A stretch of 64,000 nucleotides of DNA from Polaromonas sp. AER18D-145 (GCF_002379095.1 NZ_NBZV01000003.1:62001-126000); one strand, 5' to 3'. Counted from the first letter of the stretch, positions 1 through 10,009 are shown. Notes: generated by a model from the sequence alone, not told the origin. Translations and numbers: made by a program.

Positions 1-531
1 GAGGTCCGCAAAGTGGCGGTTGCCAGTGGCTCGGGCCACCTCCATGTGGAACTGGAAGTCGGGCGGAACGGCGTCGGAGTCGGCGTGGATCGAGTCCTGG
101 AAAGCCCGCAGGGCCGTGGCCATGGCCTCGAGGTTTTCCGTGGTTCTCCTCTGGGCGGCGAGGCCGGCGGCTTCGGTTTCCAGGCTGATGCGCAGCTCCA
201 GCACCGAAATGACATCGGCCACCGTGGCGAAGTCGGCTGCGGCAATCTTGAAGTTGCCGGCGTCGCGGTTCTCGATCACAAAGGTGCCGATGCCGTGGCG
301 CGTCTCCACCAGGCCGGAGGCCTGCAGTTTCGAAATCGACTCGCGCACCACCGTCCGGCTCACATCGAAGCGGGCCATGATTTCGGCCTCGGTGGGCAGC
401 TTGTCGCCGGGCTGGAGCTGCCCCGCGCGGATGCTGGCCGCCAGGCTTTCAACAATTTCCGTGACCAGGCCGCGAGGGCGGCGCACACGCGGTGCGTCGT
501 CAAGAGGGGTGGCCGTTACGTTCGATTCCAT
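1..531 (-). CDS. GntR/FadR-family regulator of the hexuronate locus (partial, C-terminus off the left edge)
   Basis: The first 177 residues are visible. Residues about 20-88 form a winged helix-turn-helix of the GntR type (FDVSRTVVRES recognition region, then a GIGTFV wing). The start of an all-helical FCD effector domain follows. The gene is divergent from the uronate dehydrogenase operon, the usual place for a local repressor. GntR regulators named GguR are known to control galactarate/glucarate genes in Polaromonas relatives, and this is probably such a protein; that name is inference. ATG at 531 was chosen because it sits just before the first HTH helix. The reading frame is open to base 1. 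Confidence 0.85.
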   Translation of the reverse strand, partial: MESNVTATPLDDAPRVRRPRGLVTEIVESLAASIRAGQLQPGDKLPTEAEIMARFDVSRTVVRESISKLQASGLVETRHGIGTFVIENRDAGNFKIAAADFATVADVISVLELRISLETEAAGLAAQRRTTENLEAMATALRAFQDSIHADSDAVPPDFQFHMEVARATGNRHFADL

Positions 532-609
532 CGGGTTTGCTCGGGTAGGGGTTTGCCTTGATCGGACCAGAAAACACTTGACAGGGGATGCTGCCTCATT
601 AAAAATTCT

Positions 610-623
610 TTGTCATCAGACAA
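610..623. promoter_or_regulatory. Candidate GntR operator in the divergent promoter of the uronate operon
   Basis: TTGTCATCAGACAA is an inverted repeat with 5-base arms and a 4-base centre, in the AT-rich gap between the divergent regulator (start 531) and udh (start 720). A TTGACA hexamer at 578-583 and a TATAAC at about 626-631 lie on either side. FadR-family regulators bind short dyads of this size, so this is the best local operator candidate. The assignment is inference. Confidence 0.45.
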
Positions 624-719
624 CGTATAACTGATATCTTATTGAATTGAAGCTACTTTAGCAAACCTGATGCAAAAGTCCAGCGTTTGCCACCCACCTA
701 TTTTCAACCAGAGACAAGC

Positions 720-1529
720 ATGACCATCCGGGCCCACCAAAAACTGCTGCTGACCGGCGCCGCCGGTGGCCTGGGGCAGGCCTTGCGTGAGCGCCTGAAA
801 GCCAACTGCAGCGTGCTGCGCCTGTCGGACCGGGTCGCCTTCGGCGTGGCCGGGGCGGGCGAAGAGGTGGTGCTGGCCGATCTGGCCGACGCCGCGGCCG
901 TCGACGCCATGGTCCAGGGCGTGCAGGCCATCGTGCACCTGGGCGGCGTGTCGGTCGAAGGGCCGTTCGGCCCCATCCTGCAGGCCAACATCCTGGGCCT
1001 CTACAACCTGTATGAAGCGGCGCGCAAACACGGCGTCCAGCGCGTGGTGTTTGCCAGCTCCAACCACGTCACCGGTTTTTACCGCCAGAGCGAAACCATC
1101 AACGCCGATGCGCCCGCCCGCCCGGACGGCCTGTACGGCGTCAGCAAGGCTTTTGGCGAAGACCTGTCGAGGTTTTACTTTGACCGCTACGGCATTGAAA
1201 CGGCCTGTGTGCGCATCGGCTCCTCCTTTCCCGAGCCGAAAGACCGGCGCATGCTGGCGACCTGGCTGAGTTTTGACGACCTGCACCGCCTGGTCACCGC
1301 CTGCCTGACCACACCGGTGCTGGGCCACAGCATTGTGTTCGGCATGTCCGACAACGCCGTCACCTGGTGGGACAACAGCCGCGCGCGCCACATCGGTTAT
1401 GCGCCGCAGGACAGCTCGGACATCTTCCGCGAGGCGGTGTACGCCCGCACCCCGGCGCCCGACCTCAACGACCCGGCGGTGCAGTTCCAGGGCGGCGGTT
1501 TTGTCAAAGCCGGCCCGTTTGCCGATTGA
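720..1529 (+). CDS. udh: Uronate dehydrogenase (NAD-dependent, SDR-type)
   Basis: Oxidises D-galacturonate or D-glucuronate to the aldarolactone, the first step of the oxidative uronate pathway. The 269-aa length matches known Udh proteins. Visible features are the N-terminal Rossmann motif TGAAGGLG (residues 12-19), the SSNH segment near 113-116, the catalytic Y139-xxx-K143 (YGVSK) and the RIGSSFP segment. The overall pattern closely resembles remembered Pseudomonas Udh. ATG at 720 follows AGAGACAAGC. The lactonase starts 4 bases after its stop, so the two are co-transcribed and likely act in sequence. Confidence 0.93.
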   Translation: MTIRAHQKLLLTGAAGGLGQALRERLKANCSVLRLSDRVAFGVAGAGEEVVLADLADAAAVDAMVQGVQAIVHLGGVSVEGPFGPILQANILGLYNLYEAARKHGVQRVVFASSNHVTGFYRQSETINADAPARPDGLYGVSKAFGEDLSRFYFDRYGIETACVRIGSSFPEPKDRRMLATWLSFDDLHRLVTACLTTPVLGHSIVFGMSDNAVTWWDNSRARHIGYAPQDSSDIFREAVYARTPAPDLNDPAVQFQGGGFVKAGPFAD

Positions 1530-1533
1530 TGCC

Positions 1534-2445
1534 ATGAGCACCGGCGCCGAACTCCTGGTGGACTGCCGCAATGCAACCGGCGAGAGCCCGGTCTGGCATG
1601 TGGCTGCACAGGCGCTGTACTGGGTGGACATCCCGGCGCGCCAGCTCTGCCGCTGGCAGGCCGCGACAGGCCAGGTCACGACCTGGCTGGCGCCCGAAAT
1701 GCTGGCCTGCATCGCCTCCTGCGGCCCCGACACGCATTGGGTGGCGGGCCTGGAAACCGGGGTGTTCGAATTGCGCCTGCATGAAGACAGCCGGCTCGAG
1801 GCCAAACGCCTGGCCGAGGTCCGGCACGAGCAGGACGGCATGCGTTTCAACGATGGCCGCTGCGACCGGCAGGGCCGCTTTGTGGCCGGCACCATGATGC
1901 GCGATATGTCGCTTGGCGCGCGTACCGGCTGCGTCTACAGCTATGAAAAAGAGAGCGGCCTGACAAAGCGCCTGAGCGGCTTCATCACGCCCAACGGCCT
2001 GGCTTTCAGTCCCGATGGCCGCACCATGTACCTCTCGGACTCCCATCCCTCGGTGCAGATGATCTGGGCCTTCGACTACGACACGGCCACGGGCACGCCC
2101 TCGCGGCGCCGGCCTTTTGTCGACATGAACCACTTGCCGGGCCGGCCCGACGGCGCCGCTGTCGATGAAGACGGCTGCTACTGGATCTGCGGCAACGATG
2201 CCGGGCTGATTCACCGCTTCACACCCGAAGGCAAGCTGGACCGCTCGCTCGCCGTGCCCGTCAAGAAGCCCGCCATGTGCGCCTTCGGCGGCGCCGGGCT
2301 GGACACCCTGTTTGTCACATCGATACGCCCCCACGGCGTTGACCTGTCCGACCAGCCGCTGGCCGGCGGCCTGTTCGCCCTGCGCCCCGGTGTGCGGGGC
2401 CTGGCCGAGCCGCTGTTTTCCCCTGTTCCCTTTCGTCATTCATAA
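1534..2445 (+). CDS. SMP-30/gluconolactonase-family aldarolactone hydrolase
   Basis: A six-bladed propeller lactonase of 303 aa. The metal-site residues are readable: E17 in GESPVW, the Asn of RFNDGR, the Asn of TPNGLAFS and the Asp of PDGAAVDEDG. Its place directly after uronate dehydrogenase indicates that it opens galactaro- or glucarolactone to the free aldarate. The exact lactone isomer cannot be read from sequence. ATG 1534 is the only start compatible with the domain and the 4-base gap. The next gene starts 22 bases after its stop. Confidence 0.88.
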   Translation: MSTGAELLVDCRNATGESPVWHVAAQALYWVDIPARQLCRWQAATGQVTTWLAPEMLACIASCGPDTHWVAGLETGVFELRLHEDSRLEAKRLAEVRHEQDGMRFNDGRCDRQGRFVAGTMMRDMSLGARTGCVYSYEKESGLTKRLSGFITPNGLAFSPDGRTMYLSDSHPSVQMIWAFDYDTATGTPSRRRPFVDMNHLPGRPDGAAVDEDGCYWICGNDAGLIHRFTPEGKLDRSLAVPVKKPAMCAFGGAGLDTLFVTSIRPHGVDLSDQPLAGGLFALRPGVRGLAEPLFSPVPFRHS

Positions 2446-2467
2446 GCATTCCTACAAGGAGACAACC

Positions 2468-3451
2468 ATGACTTTCCGCAGACAACTGCTCGCCTCGGCG
2501 GCCCTGGCCGCTGCCACTTTCGCCTTGCCGCTGGCCGCGCAAGCGCAAACCGTCCTCAAGGCCGCGGACGTGCACCCGGCCGGCTACCCGACGGTGGTCG
2601 CTACCGAAAACCTGGGCAAGAAGCTTGAAGCGGCCACCAAGGGCAAGTTCAGGATGCAGATGTACCCCGGCAGCGTGCTGGGCGACGAAAAAACCATGAT
2701 CGAGCAGACCCAGATCGGCGCCATCAACATCCTGCGCACCTCGCTGGGCCCTGTCGGTGCCGTGGTGCCGGACGTCAATGTCTTCAACATGCCTTTTGTG
2801 TTCCGCAACGAAGCCCACATGCGCGCCGTGATCGACGGCCCCATCGGCCAGGAAATCCTCGACAAGGTGTCCAACGGCCCGACACGCATGGTTGCGCTGG
2901 CCTGGATGGACGGCGGCTCGCGCCACCTGTACACCAAGAAGCCGGTCAAGACCCCGGCCGACCTCAAGGGCGTGAAAGTCCGCATGATGGGCAACCCGCT
3001 GTTTGTCGACACCATGAACGCCATGGGCGGCAACGGCATTTCCATGGGCTATGGCGAGGTCTTCAGTGCCCTGCAGACCGGCGTGATCGACGGTGCCGAG
3101 AACAACCCGCCCAGCCTGTTCACCTCCAACCACTACACCACCGGCACCAAGTACTACGCCCAGACCAACCACCTGATCATTCCCGAAATGCTGGTGATGT
3201 CCAGGGTGACCTGGGACAAGCTGAGCAAGGACGAGCAGGCGCTGGTCAAGAAGTTCGGCCGCGAAGCGCAATTCGAGCAGCGCGCGTTGTGGGACAAGAG
3301 TGTCGCCGACTACACGGCCAAGCTCAAGGCCGCCGGCGTGCAGTTCACCGAGGTGGAGCAGAAGCTGTTTTTTGACGCCACCGCACCGGTGCGTGCCAAG
3401 TACGGCGCCCCGTACGCGGACCTGATGAAGCGTATCGCCGACGTCAAGTAA
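2468..3451 (+). CDS. dctP: TRAP transporter substrate-binding protein, DctP family (probable hexuronate receptor)
   Basis: A 327-aa periplasmic receptor with a Sec signal peptide at residues 1-27 (cleavage after AAQAQ). The DctP fold is recognisable from GDEKTMIEQTQ, the conserved Arg in KVRMMGNP that grips the ligand carboxylate, and the following MGYGEVFSALQTGVIDGAENN block. AAGGAGA at 2456-2462 is a strong ribosome-binding site for ATG 2468. The two membrane subunits follow. With Udh upstream and GarD downstream, galacturonate or glucuronate is the expected ligand; this is inference. Confidence 0.9.
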   Translation: MTFRRQLLASAALAAATFALPLAAQAQTVLKAADVHPAGYPTVVATENLGKKLEAATKGKFRMQMYPGSVLGDEKTMIEQTQIGAINILRTSLGPVGAVVPDVNVFNMPFVFRNEAHMRAVIDGPIGQEILDKVSNGPTRMVALAWMDGGSRHLYTKKPVKTPADLKGVKVRMMGNPLFVDTMNAMGGNGISMGYGEVFSALQTGVIDGAENNPPSLFTSNHYTTGTKYYAQTNHLIIPEMLVMSRVTWDKLSKDEQALVKKFGREAQFEQRALWDKSVADYTAKLKAAGVQFTEVEQKLFFDATAPVRAKYGAPYADLMKRIADVK

Positions 3452-3606
3452 GCAGCCGCAAGCAACAAGCAACAAGCAAAAAACAGAAAGAGCGAAGTAG
3501 GAGGCAGGACGCGGCGCGAGCCGGTGTGCTGCGTCCCCCGGCGCTGCCGCGGCAGCGTCATGAACAAGGCGCGCAGGCCGGCTCACCCGAGGGGCGACCT
3601 GCGGGC

Positions 3607-4152
3607 ATGAAAAAAACAGACATGATCAACACCCTTCAACGCGCCATCGACGGGCTGTACCTGGCCTGCATCTGGGTCGCCGGCCTGTCCATCGTGGCCA
3701 TGAGCCTCATCATTCCGGTCGGCGTGTTTGCCCGCTATGTGCTCGGTTACGGCGCGCAGTGGCCCGAGCCGATTGCCATCTTGCTGATGGTGGTCTTCAC
3801 CTTCGTCGGTGCGGCCGCCGGTTACCGCGCCGGCGCCCACATTGCCGTCGGCATGCTCACCGACCGCCTGCCGCCGCCGCTGCAGAAGGTTTTTTCGGTG
3901 GTGGTTGACCTGCTGATGATCATCGCCAGCCTCTTCATGATCATCTGGGGCTTCAAACTCTCGATGGAAACCATGAGCCAGTCCCTGGCGGCGATCCCGT
4001 CGATTCCGGTGGGCCTGACCTACGCACCGCTGCCGCTCGGCGGCCTGTGCACGCTGGTTTTTGTGCTCGAGAAGCTGTTTCTCGGCCCCCAGCACGGGCG
4101 TGCCGTGGTGCGCTTCGACCACCAGGTGGATGACGCCACGGCGGAGGCCTGA
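3607..4152 (+). CDS. dctQ: TRAP transporter small permease, DctQ family
   Basis: About 181 aa with four predicted membrane segments, as usual for DctQ. The typical RYVLGYGAQWPEPIAI motif lies in the first half. It pairs with DctM, whose start codon lies 2 bases after its stop. The start is uncertain: ATG 3607 and ATG 3622 are both possible, and the 155-base gap upstream has AGTAGGAGG at about 3496 but no start codon near it. ATG 3607 is preferred because of GAGGGG upstream. Confidence 0.85.
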   Translation: MKKTDMINTLQRAIDGLYLACIWVAGLSIVAMSLIIPVGVFARYVLGYGAQWPEPIAILLMVVFTFVGAAAGYRAGAHIAVGMLTDRLPPPLQKVFSVVVDLLMIIASLFMIIWGFKLSMETMSQSLAAIPSIPVGLTYAPLPLGGLCTLVFVLEKLFLGPQHGRAVVRFDHQVDDATAEA

Positions 4153-4154
4153 TC

Positions 4155-5438
4155 ATGGACGCACTCGTTTTACTCGGAAGCTTCATGGTGCTGATCCTGA
4201 TCGGCATGCCGGTCGCCTATTCGCTGGGCCTGGCGGCCCTGATCGGCGCGGTGTGGATAGAACTGCCGCTGGACGCGGTCATGATCCAGATCGCCAGCGG
4301 CGTCAACAAGTTCTCGCTGCTGGCCATTCCGTTCTTCGTGCTGGCCGGCGCCATCATGGCCGAGGGCGGCATGTCGCGCCGCCTGGTGGCGTTTGCCAGC
4401 GTGCTGGTGGGGTTTGTGCGCGGTGGGCTGTCGCTGGTCAACATCCTCGCGTCCACCTTTTTCGGCGCGATCTCCGGCTCGTCAGTCGCCGACACGGCGT
4501 CCATCGGCTCGGTGATGATTCCCGAGATGGTCAAGAAGGGGTATCCGCGCGATTTCTCGACCGCGCTGACGGTCAGCGGCTCCATCCAGGCGACGCTGAT
4601 TCCGCCCAGTCACAACGCGGTCATTTATTCCATGGCCGCCGGCGGCTCCATCTCCGTGGCCGCGCTGTTCATGGCCGGCGTGTTGCCCGGCCTGCTGCTG
4701 GGCCTGACGCTGGCCATCTACTGCCTCTACATCGCGCGCAAGCGCAATTTCCCCAAGGGGCATGCCATTCCGCTGAAGCAGGCGCTGCGCATCTGCGCCG
4801 ACGCCCTGTGGGGCCTGATGACCATGGTCATCATCCTGGGCGGCATTTTGTCGGGTGTGTTCACGGCCACCGAGTCGGCCTCGATCGCGGTGCTCTGGGC
4901 GTTTTTCGTGACCATGTTCATCTACCGTGACTACAAGTGGAACGACCTGCCCAAGCTGCTGCACCGCACGGTCAAGACCGTGTCCATCGTGATGATCCTG
5001 ATCGGCTTTGCCGCGGCCTTCGGCTACATCATGACCTTGATGCAGATTCCGCTCAAGGTCACCGCCTTGCTGACCTCGATGACCGACAACCGTTACCTGA
5101 TCCTGCTGGCGATCAACTTCATGCTGCTGGTGCTGGGCACGCTGATGGACATGGCGGCGCTGATCCTGATCCTCACGCCCATCCTGCTGCCGGTGGTGAT
5201 GGCCGTGGGCGTGGACCCGGTGCATTTCGGCATGATCATGATCGTGAACCTCGGCATCGGGCTGATCACGCCGCCGGTGGGCACCGTGCTGTTTGTCGGC
5301 AGCGCCGTGGGCAAGCTGCCCATCGAAAAAGTCGTGCGTGCGCTGATGCCGTTTTTTGCGCTGCTGGTGGTGGTGCTGGGCATCGTGACCTATGTGCCCG
5401 CGCTGTCGTTGTGGCTGCCGCGCCTGGTGGGCGTCTGA
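4155..5438 (+). CDS. dctM: TRAP transporter large permease, DctM family
   Basis: A 427-aa polytopic inner-membrane protein with about 12 hydrophobic segments. It has the DctM signatures [35 protein letters not shown] and [12 protein letters not shown]. It forms the sodium-driven channel of the TRAP system with DctQ. It starts 2 bases after dctQ, and its stop is followed within 11 bases by the start of garD, so transporter and catabolic genes share one transcript. Confidence 0.93.
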   Translation: MDALVLLGSFMVLILIGMPVAYSLGLAALIGAVWIELPLDAVMIQIASGVNKFSLLAIPFFVLAGAIMAEGGMSRRLVAFASVLVGFVRGGLSLVNILASTFFGAISGSSVADTASIGSVMIPEMVKKGYPRDFSTALTVSGSIQATLIPPSHNAVIYSMAAGGSISVAALFMAGVLPGLLLGLTLAIYCLYIARKRNFPKGHAIPLKQALRICADALWGLMTMVIILGGILSGVFTATESASIAVLWAFFVTMFIYRDYKWNDLPKLLHRTVKTVSIVMILIGFAAAFGYIMTLMQIPLKVTALLTSMTDNRYLILLAINFMLLVLGTLMDMAALILILTPILLPVVMAVGVDPVHFGMIMIVNLGIGLITPPVGTVLFVGSAVGKLPIEKVVRALMPFFALLVVVLGIVTYVPALSLWLPRLVGV

Positions 5439-5448
5439 GGTGAGCGAC

Positions 5449-7032
5449 ATGGTTGCCCCCGGCGCGCCCCTCTACATCCGCATGCACGCGGACGACAACG
5501 TGGCCATCGTCGCCAACGACGGCGGCCTGGGCCCGGGCGCCACGTTTGCCGACGGCCTGGTGTTGCGTGAAAAGGTGCCGCAAGGGCACAAGGTGGCGTT
5601 GGTCGATCTGCCGCAGGGCAGTGCGGTGTTGCGTTACAAGGTGCCCATCGGCTTTGCGCTCAATGACATTCCCGCCGGCAGCTGGGTGCATGAGCGCCTG
5701 CTCGAGATGCCGGCCGCGCGCGGACTCGAAGGCTTGCCGATGGCGACCGTCAAGCCGCCGGCACTGGCGCCGCTGGAAGGCTACACCTTCGAGGGTTACC
5801 GCAATGCCGATGGTTCGGTCGGCACCCGCAACATCCTCGCCATCACCACCACCGTGCAGTGTGTGGCCGGCGTGGTGGACTTCGCGGTCAAACGCATCAA
5901 GGCCGAGCTGCTGCCGAAATTCCCCCACGTCGATGACGTGGTGGGCCTCGAACACACTTACGGCTGCGGTGTCGCCATCGACGCACCCGACGCCATCATC
6001 CCGATACGCACCTTGCGCAACATCAGCCTGAACCCCAACTTCGGCGGCGAGGTGATGGTGGTGAGCCTGGGCTGCGAGAAACTGCAGCCCGAGCGCCTGC
6101 TGCCGCCCGGCAGCATCCAGATCGTCGACGAGCGCAGCGTGGCCGATGTCGGCGTCAATGCCGAGGCACCGCTGGACGTGGTCTGCCTGCAGTCCGAGAA
6201 CCATGTGGGCTTCATGTCCATGATCGATTCCATCATGCAGGCCGCGGTGCTGCACCTGGAAAAGCTCAATGCGCGCCGCCGCGAGACCGTGCCCGCCAGC
6301 GAACTGGTGGTCGGTGTGCAGTGCGGCGGCAGCGACGCGTTTTCCGGCGTCACCGCGAATCCGGCGGTCGGCTTTTGCACCGACCTGCTGGTGCGCGCCG
6401 GCGCTTCCGTGATGTTTTCCGAAACCACCGAGGTGCGCGACGGCATCGACCAGCTGACCTCGCGCGCCAGCACACCGGAAGTCGCTGAAGCGATGATCCG
6501 CGAGATGGCCTGGTACGACGCCTACCTGCAAAAAGGCATGGTTGATCGCAGTGCCAACACCACGCCCGGCAACAAAAAGGGCGGCCTGTCCAACATTGTC
6601 GAAAAAGCCATGGGCTCCATCGTCAAGTCGGGCAGTGCATCCATCAGCGGCGTGCTCGCGCCCGGTGAAAAGCTCAAACAAAAGGGTTTGATCTACGCCG
6701 CCACGCCGGCCAGCGACTTCATCTGCGGCACGCTGCAGCTGGCCGCCGGCATGAATTTGCATGTGTTCACCACCGGCCGCGGCACGCCTTATGGCCTGGC
6801 CGAGTGCCCGGTCATCAAGGTCGCCACGCGCAGCGACCTGGCCAGGCGCTGGCACGACCTGATGGACGTCAACGCCGGCCGCATTGCCGACGGGCAGGCC
6901 CGCATCGAAGACGTCGGCTGGGAGCTGTTCCACCTGATGCTCGACGTCGCCAGCGGCCGCAAGAAAACCTGGGCCGAGCACTGGAAGCTGCACAACGCGC
7001 TGGTGCTGTTCAACCCGGCGCCCGTGACCTGA
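5449..7032 (+). CDS. garD: Galactarate dehydratase (UxaA/GarD family)
   Basis: Dehydrates galactarate to 5-keto-4-deoxyglucarate. The 527 aa align almost end to end with remembered E. coli GarD: an N-terminal SAF domain (HADDNVAIV...GHKVALVD) and the large catalytic domain with [53 protein letters not shown] and [11 protein letters not shown] 5440 is in frame, but AGGTGA at 5438-5443 is spaced for ATG 5449. The neighbours supply its substrate (Udh, lactonase) and use its product (GarL). The presence of GarD favours galacturonate as the main input; no GudD-type glucarate dehydratase is in the window. Confidence 0.95.
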   Translation: MVAPGAPLYIRMHADDNVAIVANDGGLGPGATFADGLVLREKVPQGHKVALVDLPQGSAVLRYKVPIGFALNDIPAGSWVHERLLEMPAARGLEGLPMATVKPPALAPLEGYTFEGYRNADGSVGTRNILAITTTVQCVAGVVDFAVKRIKAELLPKFPHVDDVVGLEHTYGCGVAIDAPDAIIPIRTLRNISLNPNFGGEVMVVSLGCEKLQPERLLPPGSIQIVDERSVADVGVNAEAPLDVVCLQSENHVGFMSMIDSIMQAAVLHLEKLNARRRETVPASELVVGVQCGGSDAFSGVTANPAVGFCTDLLVRAGASVMFSETTEVRDGIDQLTSRASTPEVAEAMIREMAWYDAYLQKGMVDRSANTTPGNKKGGLSNIVEKAMGSIVKSGSASISGVLAPGEKLKQKGLIYAATPASDFICGTLQLAAGMNLHVFTTGRGTPYGLAECPVIKVATRSDLARRWHDLMDVNAGRIADGQARIEDVGWELFHLMLDVASGRKKTWAEHWKLHNALVLFNPAPVT

Positions 7033-7076
7033 TTCTCATACCCCTGTACCCCAACTCCTTCAAAATCCAACTCCTC

Positions 7077-7859
7077 ATGACCCAAGTTGTTCCCTATCAG
7101 TCCTTTCCCAACAGCTTCAAGCGCGACCTGCGGGCCGGCAAGAAGCTGATCGGCTGCTGGTCCTCGCTGTCCAACGCCATCACCACCGAGGTGCTGGGCG
7201 TGGCCGGTTTCGACTGGATCCTGCTCGACGGCGAACATTCGCCCAACGATGTCGCCACCTTCATCCCGCAGCTGATGGCGCTGAAAGACAGCGCCAGTGC
7301 ACCCGTGGTGCGGCCGTCCTCCAACAACGAGGTCGAGATCAAGCGCCTGCTCGACGCCGGCTTCTACAACTTCCTCGTGCCCTTTGTCGAAAGTGTGGAC
7401 GAGGCGAAACGCGCCGTGTCCGCCACCCGTTACCCGCCCCAGGGCATACGCGGCGTGTCGGTGTCCCAGCGCAGCAACCGCTACGGCACGGTGCCCGACT
7501 ACTTCAAGTCGATCAACGAGCACATCTGCGTGATGGTGCAGATCGAAAGCCGGGCCGGCGTGGCGGCGGCGCGCGACATTGCGGCGCTCGACGGCGTTGA
7601 CTGCATTTTTGTCGGCCCGTCAGATCTGGCCGCCGGCCTGGGCCACCTGGGCAATGCCGGCCACCCCGAGGTGCAGGCCGCCATTGCCGCGGTGTTTGCC
7701 GATGCGAAAGCCTGCGGCAAACCCACGGGCATCCTCGCGCCGGTGGATGCCGATGCACGCCGCTACATGGCCATGGGCGCCACCTTTGTGGCTGTCGGCA
7801 GCGACCTGGGCGTGTTCCGCTCGGCCACGCAGGTCCTGCGTGACAAGTACCTCGACTAG
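7077..7859 (+). CDS. garL: 2-dehydro-3-deoxyglucarate aldolase (HpcH/HpaI family)
   Basis: Cleaves the keto-deoxyaldarate made by GarD to pyruvate and tartronate semialdehyde. The 260 aa match GarL in length and motifs: LDGEHSPND (general-base His54), the metal ligand Glu in VQIES and Asp in [13 protein letters not shown], and [14 protein letters not shown]. It follows garD by 44 bases. The start at 7077 has no strong Shine-Dalgarno, but the residues upstream do not resemble the family. Confidence 0.94.
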   Translation: MTQVVPYQSFPNSFKRDLRAGKKLIGCWSSLSNAITTEVLGVAGFDWILLDGEHSPNDVATFIPQLMALKDSASAPVVRPSSNNEVEIKRLLDAGFYNFLVPFVESVDEAKRAVSATRYPPQGIRGVSVSQRSNRYGTVPDYFKSINEHICVMVQIESRAGVAAARDIAALDGVDCIFVGPSDLAAGLGHLGNAGHPEVQAAIAAVFADAKACGKPTGILAPVDADARRYMAMGATFVAVGSDLGVFRSATQVLRDKYLD

Positions 7860-7924
7860 GTTTGCCTGTCATCCCTAACGTGATCCGAAGTCATGCTGTA
7901 CGACCCACAGAGCGTGTATGCGGA

Positions 7925-8025
7925 CATGGATTGCGGGTCGAGGCCCGCAATGACAGCCAATGGGATGCAGTGCAAAGTGCTTGTCCCGCAAAGGTGTCAT
8001 CCCGGACTCGATCCGGGATCCATGC
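7925..8025. repeat. Inverted pair of REP-like palindromes between garL and garR
   Basis: Two short palindromes of one family face each other. The first has arms 7930-7937 and 7944-7951 (ATTGCGGG / CCCGCAAT). The second has arms 7999-8005 and 8013-8019 (ATCCCGG / CCGGGAT). Read on opposite strands, both have the form GTCAT-stem-CTCGA-stem-CCATG. Such pairs are typical of dispersed REP-like elements and could form a large stem-loop in the garL-garR message. Confidence 0.75.
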
Positions 8026-8089
8026 CTCCGCCATCTGAACCGTGGCTCATGGGTCGCAGATTTTTTTAACGAACAAAGGAGTATTCGAA

Positions 8090-8977
8090 ATGAGCAAGCT
8101 GGGTTTTATCGGTCTGGGCATCATGGGTGCGCCCATGGCCGCACATCTGGTCAAGGCCGGCCACGAGGTCTTCCTGGCCACCCGCAGCAAGGTGCCCGCC
8201 GACCTGCTGACCGGCCAGGCCGTGGCCTGCGCCTCGGCACAGGAAGTCGCCGAGAAGGCCGACATCATTTTCATGATGCTGCCCGATACGCCGGATGTGC
8301 AGAAGGTGCTGTTCGGCGACAAGGGCGTTGCGGCCGGTCTGTCCAAAGGCAAAACCGTGGTCGACATGAGCTCGATCTCGCCGATGGATACCAAGGAGTT
8401 CGCAGCGAAGATCAACACGCTCGGCTGCGACTACCTCGACGCGCCGGTCTCCGGCGGCGAGGTCGGTGCCAAGGCCGCCAGCCTGACCATCATGGTCGGT
8501 GGCCCCGATGCCGCGTTTGAACGCGTCAAGCCGCTGTTCGAACTGATGGGCAAAAACATCACGCTGGTTGGCGGTAACGGCGACGGCCAGACCTGCAAGG
8601 TCGCCAACCAGATCATCGTGGCGCTCAACATTGCCGCCGTCGGCGAAGCCCTGCTGTTTGCCAGCAAGGCCGGTGCCGACCCGGCCAAGGTGCGCCAGGC
8701 GCTGATGGGTGGTTTTGCCTCTTCGCGCATTCTGGAAGTGCATGGCGAACGAATGATCAAGCGCACCTTCAACCCGGGTTTTCGCATCGGCCTGCACCAG
8801 AAAGACCTGGGCCTGGCCCTTAGCGGTGCGCGCACCCTCGGTGTGGCGCTGCCGCAAACCGCCGGTGCCGCCCAGCTCATGCAGGTCTGCAGCGCCAACG
8901 GCATGCAGGACCTCGACCATTCGGCCCTGGTGCGCGCACTGGAGCTGATGGCCAACCACGAAGTCGCCAAGGCATAA
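8090..8977 (+). CDS. garR: Tartronate semialdehyde reductase (2-hydroxy-3-oxopropionate reductase)
   Basis: Reduces tartronate semialdehyde from GarL to D-glycerate. The 295-aa beta-hydroxyacid dehydrogenase has the NAD-binding motif GLGIMGAPMA at residues 8-17, the DAPVSGGE substrate loop near 118-125 and the catalytic Lys170 in QTCKVANQI. AAAGGAG lies 9 bases before ATG 8090. It is the last gene of the uronate unit. The glycerate kinase needed next is not in the window. Confidence 0.94.
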   Translation: MSKLGFIGLGIMGAPMAAHLVKAGHEVFLATRSKVPADLLTGQAVACASAQEVAEKADIIFMMLPDTPDVQKVLFGDKGVAAGLSKGKTVVDMSSISPMDTKEFAAKINTLGCDYLDAPVSGGEVGAKAASLTIMVGGPDAAFERVKPLFELMGKNITLVGGNGDGQTCKVANQIIVALNIAAVGEALLFASKAGADPAKVRQALMGGFASSRILEVHGERMIKRTFNPGFRIGLHQKDLGLALSGARTLGVALPQTAGAAQLMQVCSANGMQDLDHSALVRALELMANHEVAKA

Positions 8978-9031
8978 GGCCACGGCATACGCACCGGGCA
9001 GTTTTCAACAAGATTTTTCAGGAGACAAGAC

Positions 9032-10006
9032 ATGACCATCAATCGCCGCAAGGTTCTTGCATCGTCCGTGGCCCTGGGCCTGGCCGCTTCCGGCGTCCAG
9101 GCGCAAACCCAGGCCTGGCCTGCCAAGCCGATCCGCATCATCGTGCCTTACCCGCCGGGCGGCTCGTCCGACATCATTGCCCGCGCCATCAGCCAGCCGC
9201 TGTCCGAGGCGCTCAAGCAGCCGGTGATTGTGGAAAACAAGCCGGGCGCCAATGGCAACCTCGGCGCCGACTTCGTCGCCAAGTCGGCCCCCGATGGTTA
9301 CACCCTGCTGCTGTGCGACACCGGTGCGCTGGCGATCAGTCCGTCGGTGTACACCCGGCTTCAGTTTGACCCAAGCAAGGACTTGCGCGGCGTGACCATG
9401 CTGGCCTATTCGCCGCACCTGCTGGTGGTGCACCCGTCGGTGCCTGCCAACAATCTGAAAGAACTGGTGGCGCTGTCGCAAAAGACGCAGCTCAACTTCG
9501 CCGTCACCGCCATGGGCAGTGCGCCGCACCTGGCCGGTGTCGCGGTCGAGCGAGCCAGCAATGCGAAGTGGCAGTACATCCCCTACAAGGGCGGCTCCCA
9601 GGCCATCACCGACACGGTAGGCGGCCAGACCCAGGTGTTGATGAACGGCATGCTGGCCACGTTGCCTTTTGTGCAGAACGGCCAGCTAAAGATACTCGGC
9701 GTGTCCAAGGCCACACGCATGCCGCTGATCGGCAACGTGCCGACGCTGCAGGAGCAGGGCATCACCGGTTTCGAGTCCGGCACCTGGCAGGGCATTCTGG
9801 TGGCGAAGAACACGCCGGCGGCCATCGTGACGCGGCTCAACACCGAACTGATCAAGGTCATCCGCAGCCCCGAGATCCGCGCCCGGCTCAGCGGGCAGGG
9901 CGCCGAGGTGGTGACCATGGCCTCCGCCGAGCAGGACCAGTTCTTCAACCAGGAGCGCAAGCGCTGGGCCGCGGTGGTGGCGCAGGCCGGCATCAAGCTG
10001 GATTGA
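9032..10006 (+). CDS. Bug-family (TctC-like) periplasmic solute receptor
   Basis: A 324-aa extracytoplasmic receptor of the tripartite tricarboxylate transporter type. Residues 1-25 form a signal peptide ending at VQAQ. The family signature IIVPYPPGGSSDIIAR and the ENKPGANGNLG loop follow. TctA/TctB permease genes are not nearby, which is usual for Comamonadaceae, where Bug genes are greatly amplified. The ligand is unknown. AGGAGACA precedes the ATG. It could belong to the garR transcript (54-base gap) or serve the next cluster. Confidence 0.9.
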   Translation: MTINRRKVLASSVALGLAASGVQAQTQAWPAKPIRIIVPYPPGGSSDIIARAISQPLSEALKQPVIVENKPGANGNLGADFVAKSAPDGYTLLLCDTGALAISPSVYTRLQFDPSKDLRGVTMLAYSPHLLVVHPSVPANNLKELVALSQKTQLNFAVTAMGSAPHLAGVAVERASNAKWQYIPYKGGSQAITDTVGGQTQVLMNGMLATLPFVQNGQLKILGVSKATRMPLIGNVPTLQEQGITGFESGTWQGILVAKNTPAAIVTRLNTELIKVIRSPEIRARLSGQGAEVVTMASAEQDQFFNQERKRWAAVVAQAGIKLD

Positions 10007-10009
10007 AGA

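Noticed and set aside
13-634. Rightward open frames over the first 600 bases
   Set aside because: They lie antisense to a clear GntR regulator on the minus strand and show no family features; typical high-GC shadow frames.
5440-5448. GTG 5440 as start of garD
   Set aside because: The AGGTGA sequence is too close to GTG 5440 but correctly spaced for ATG 5449.
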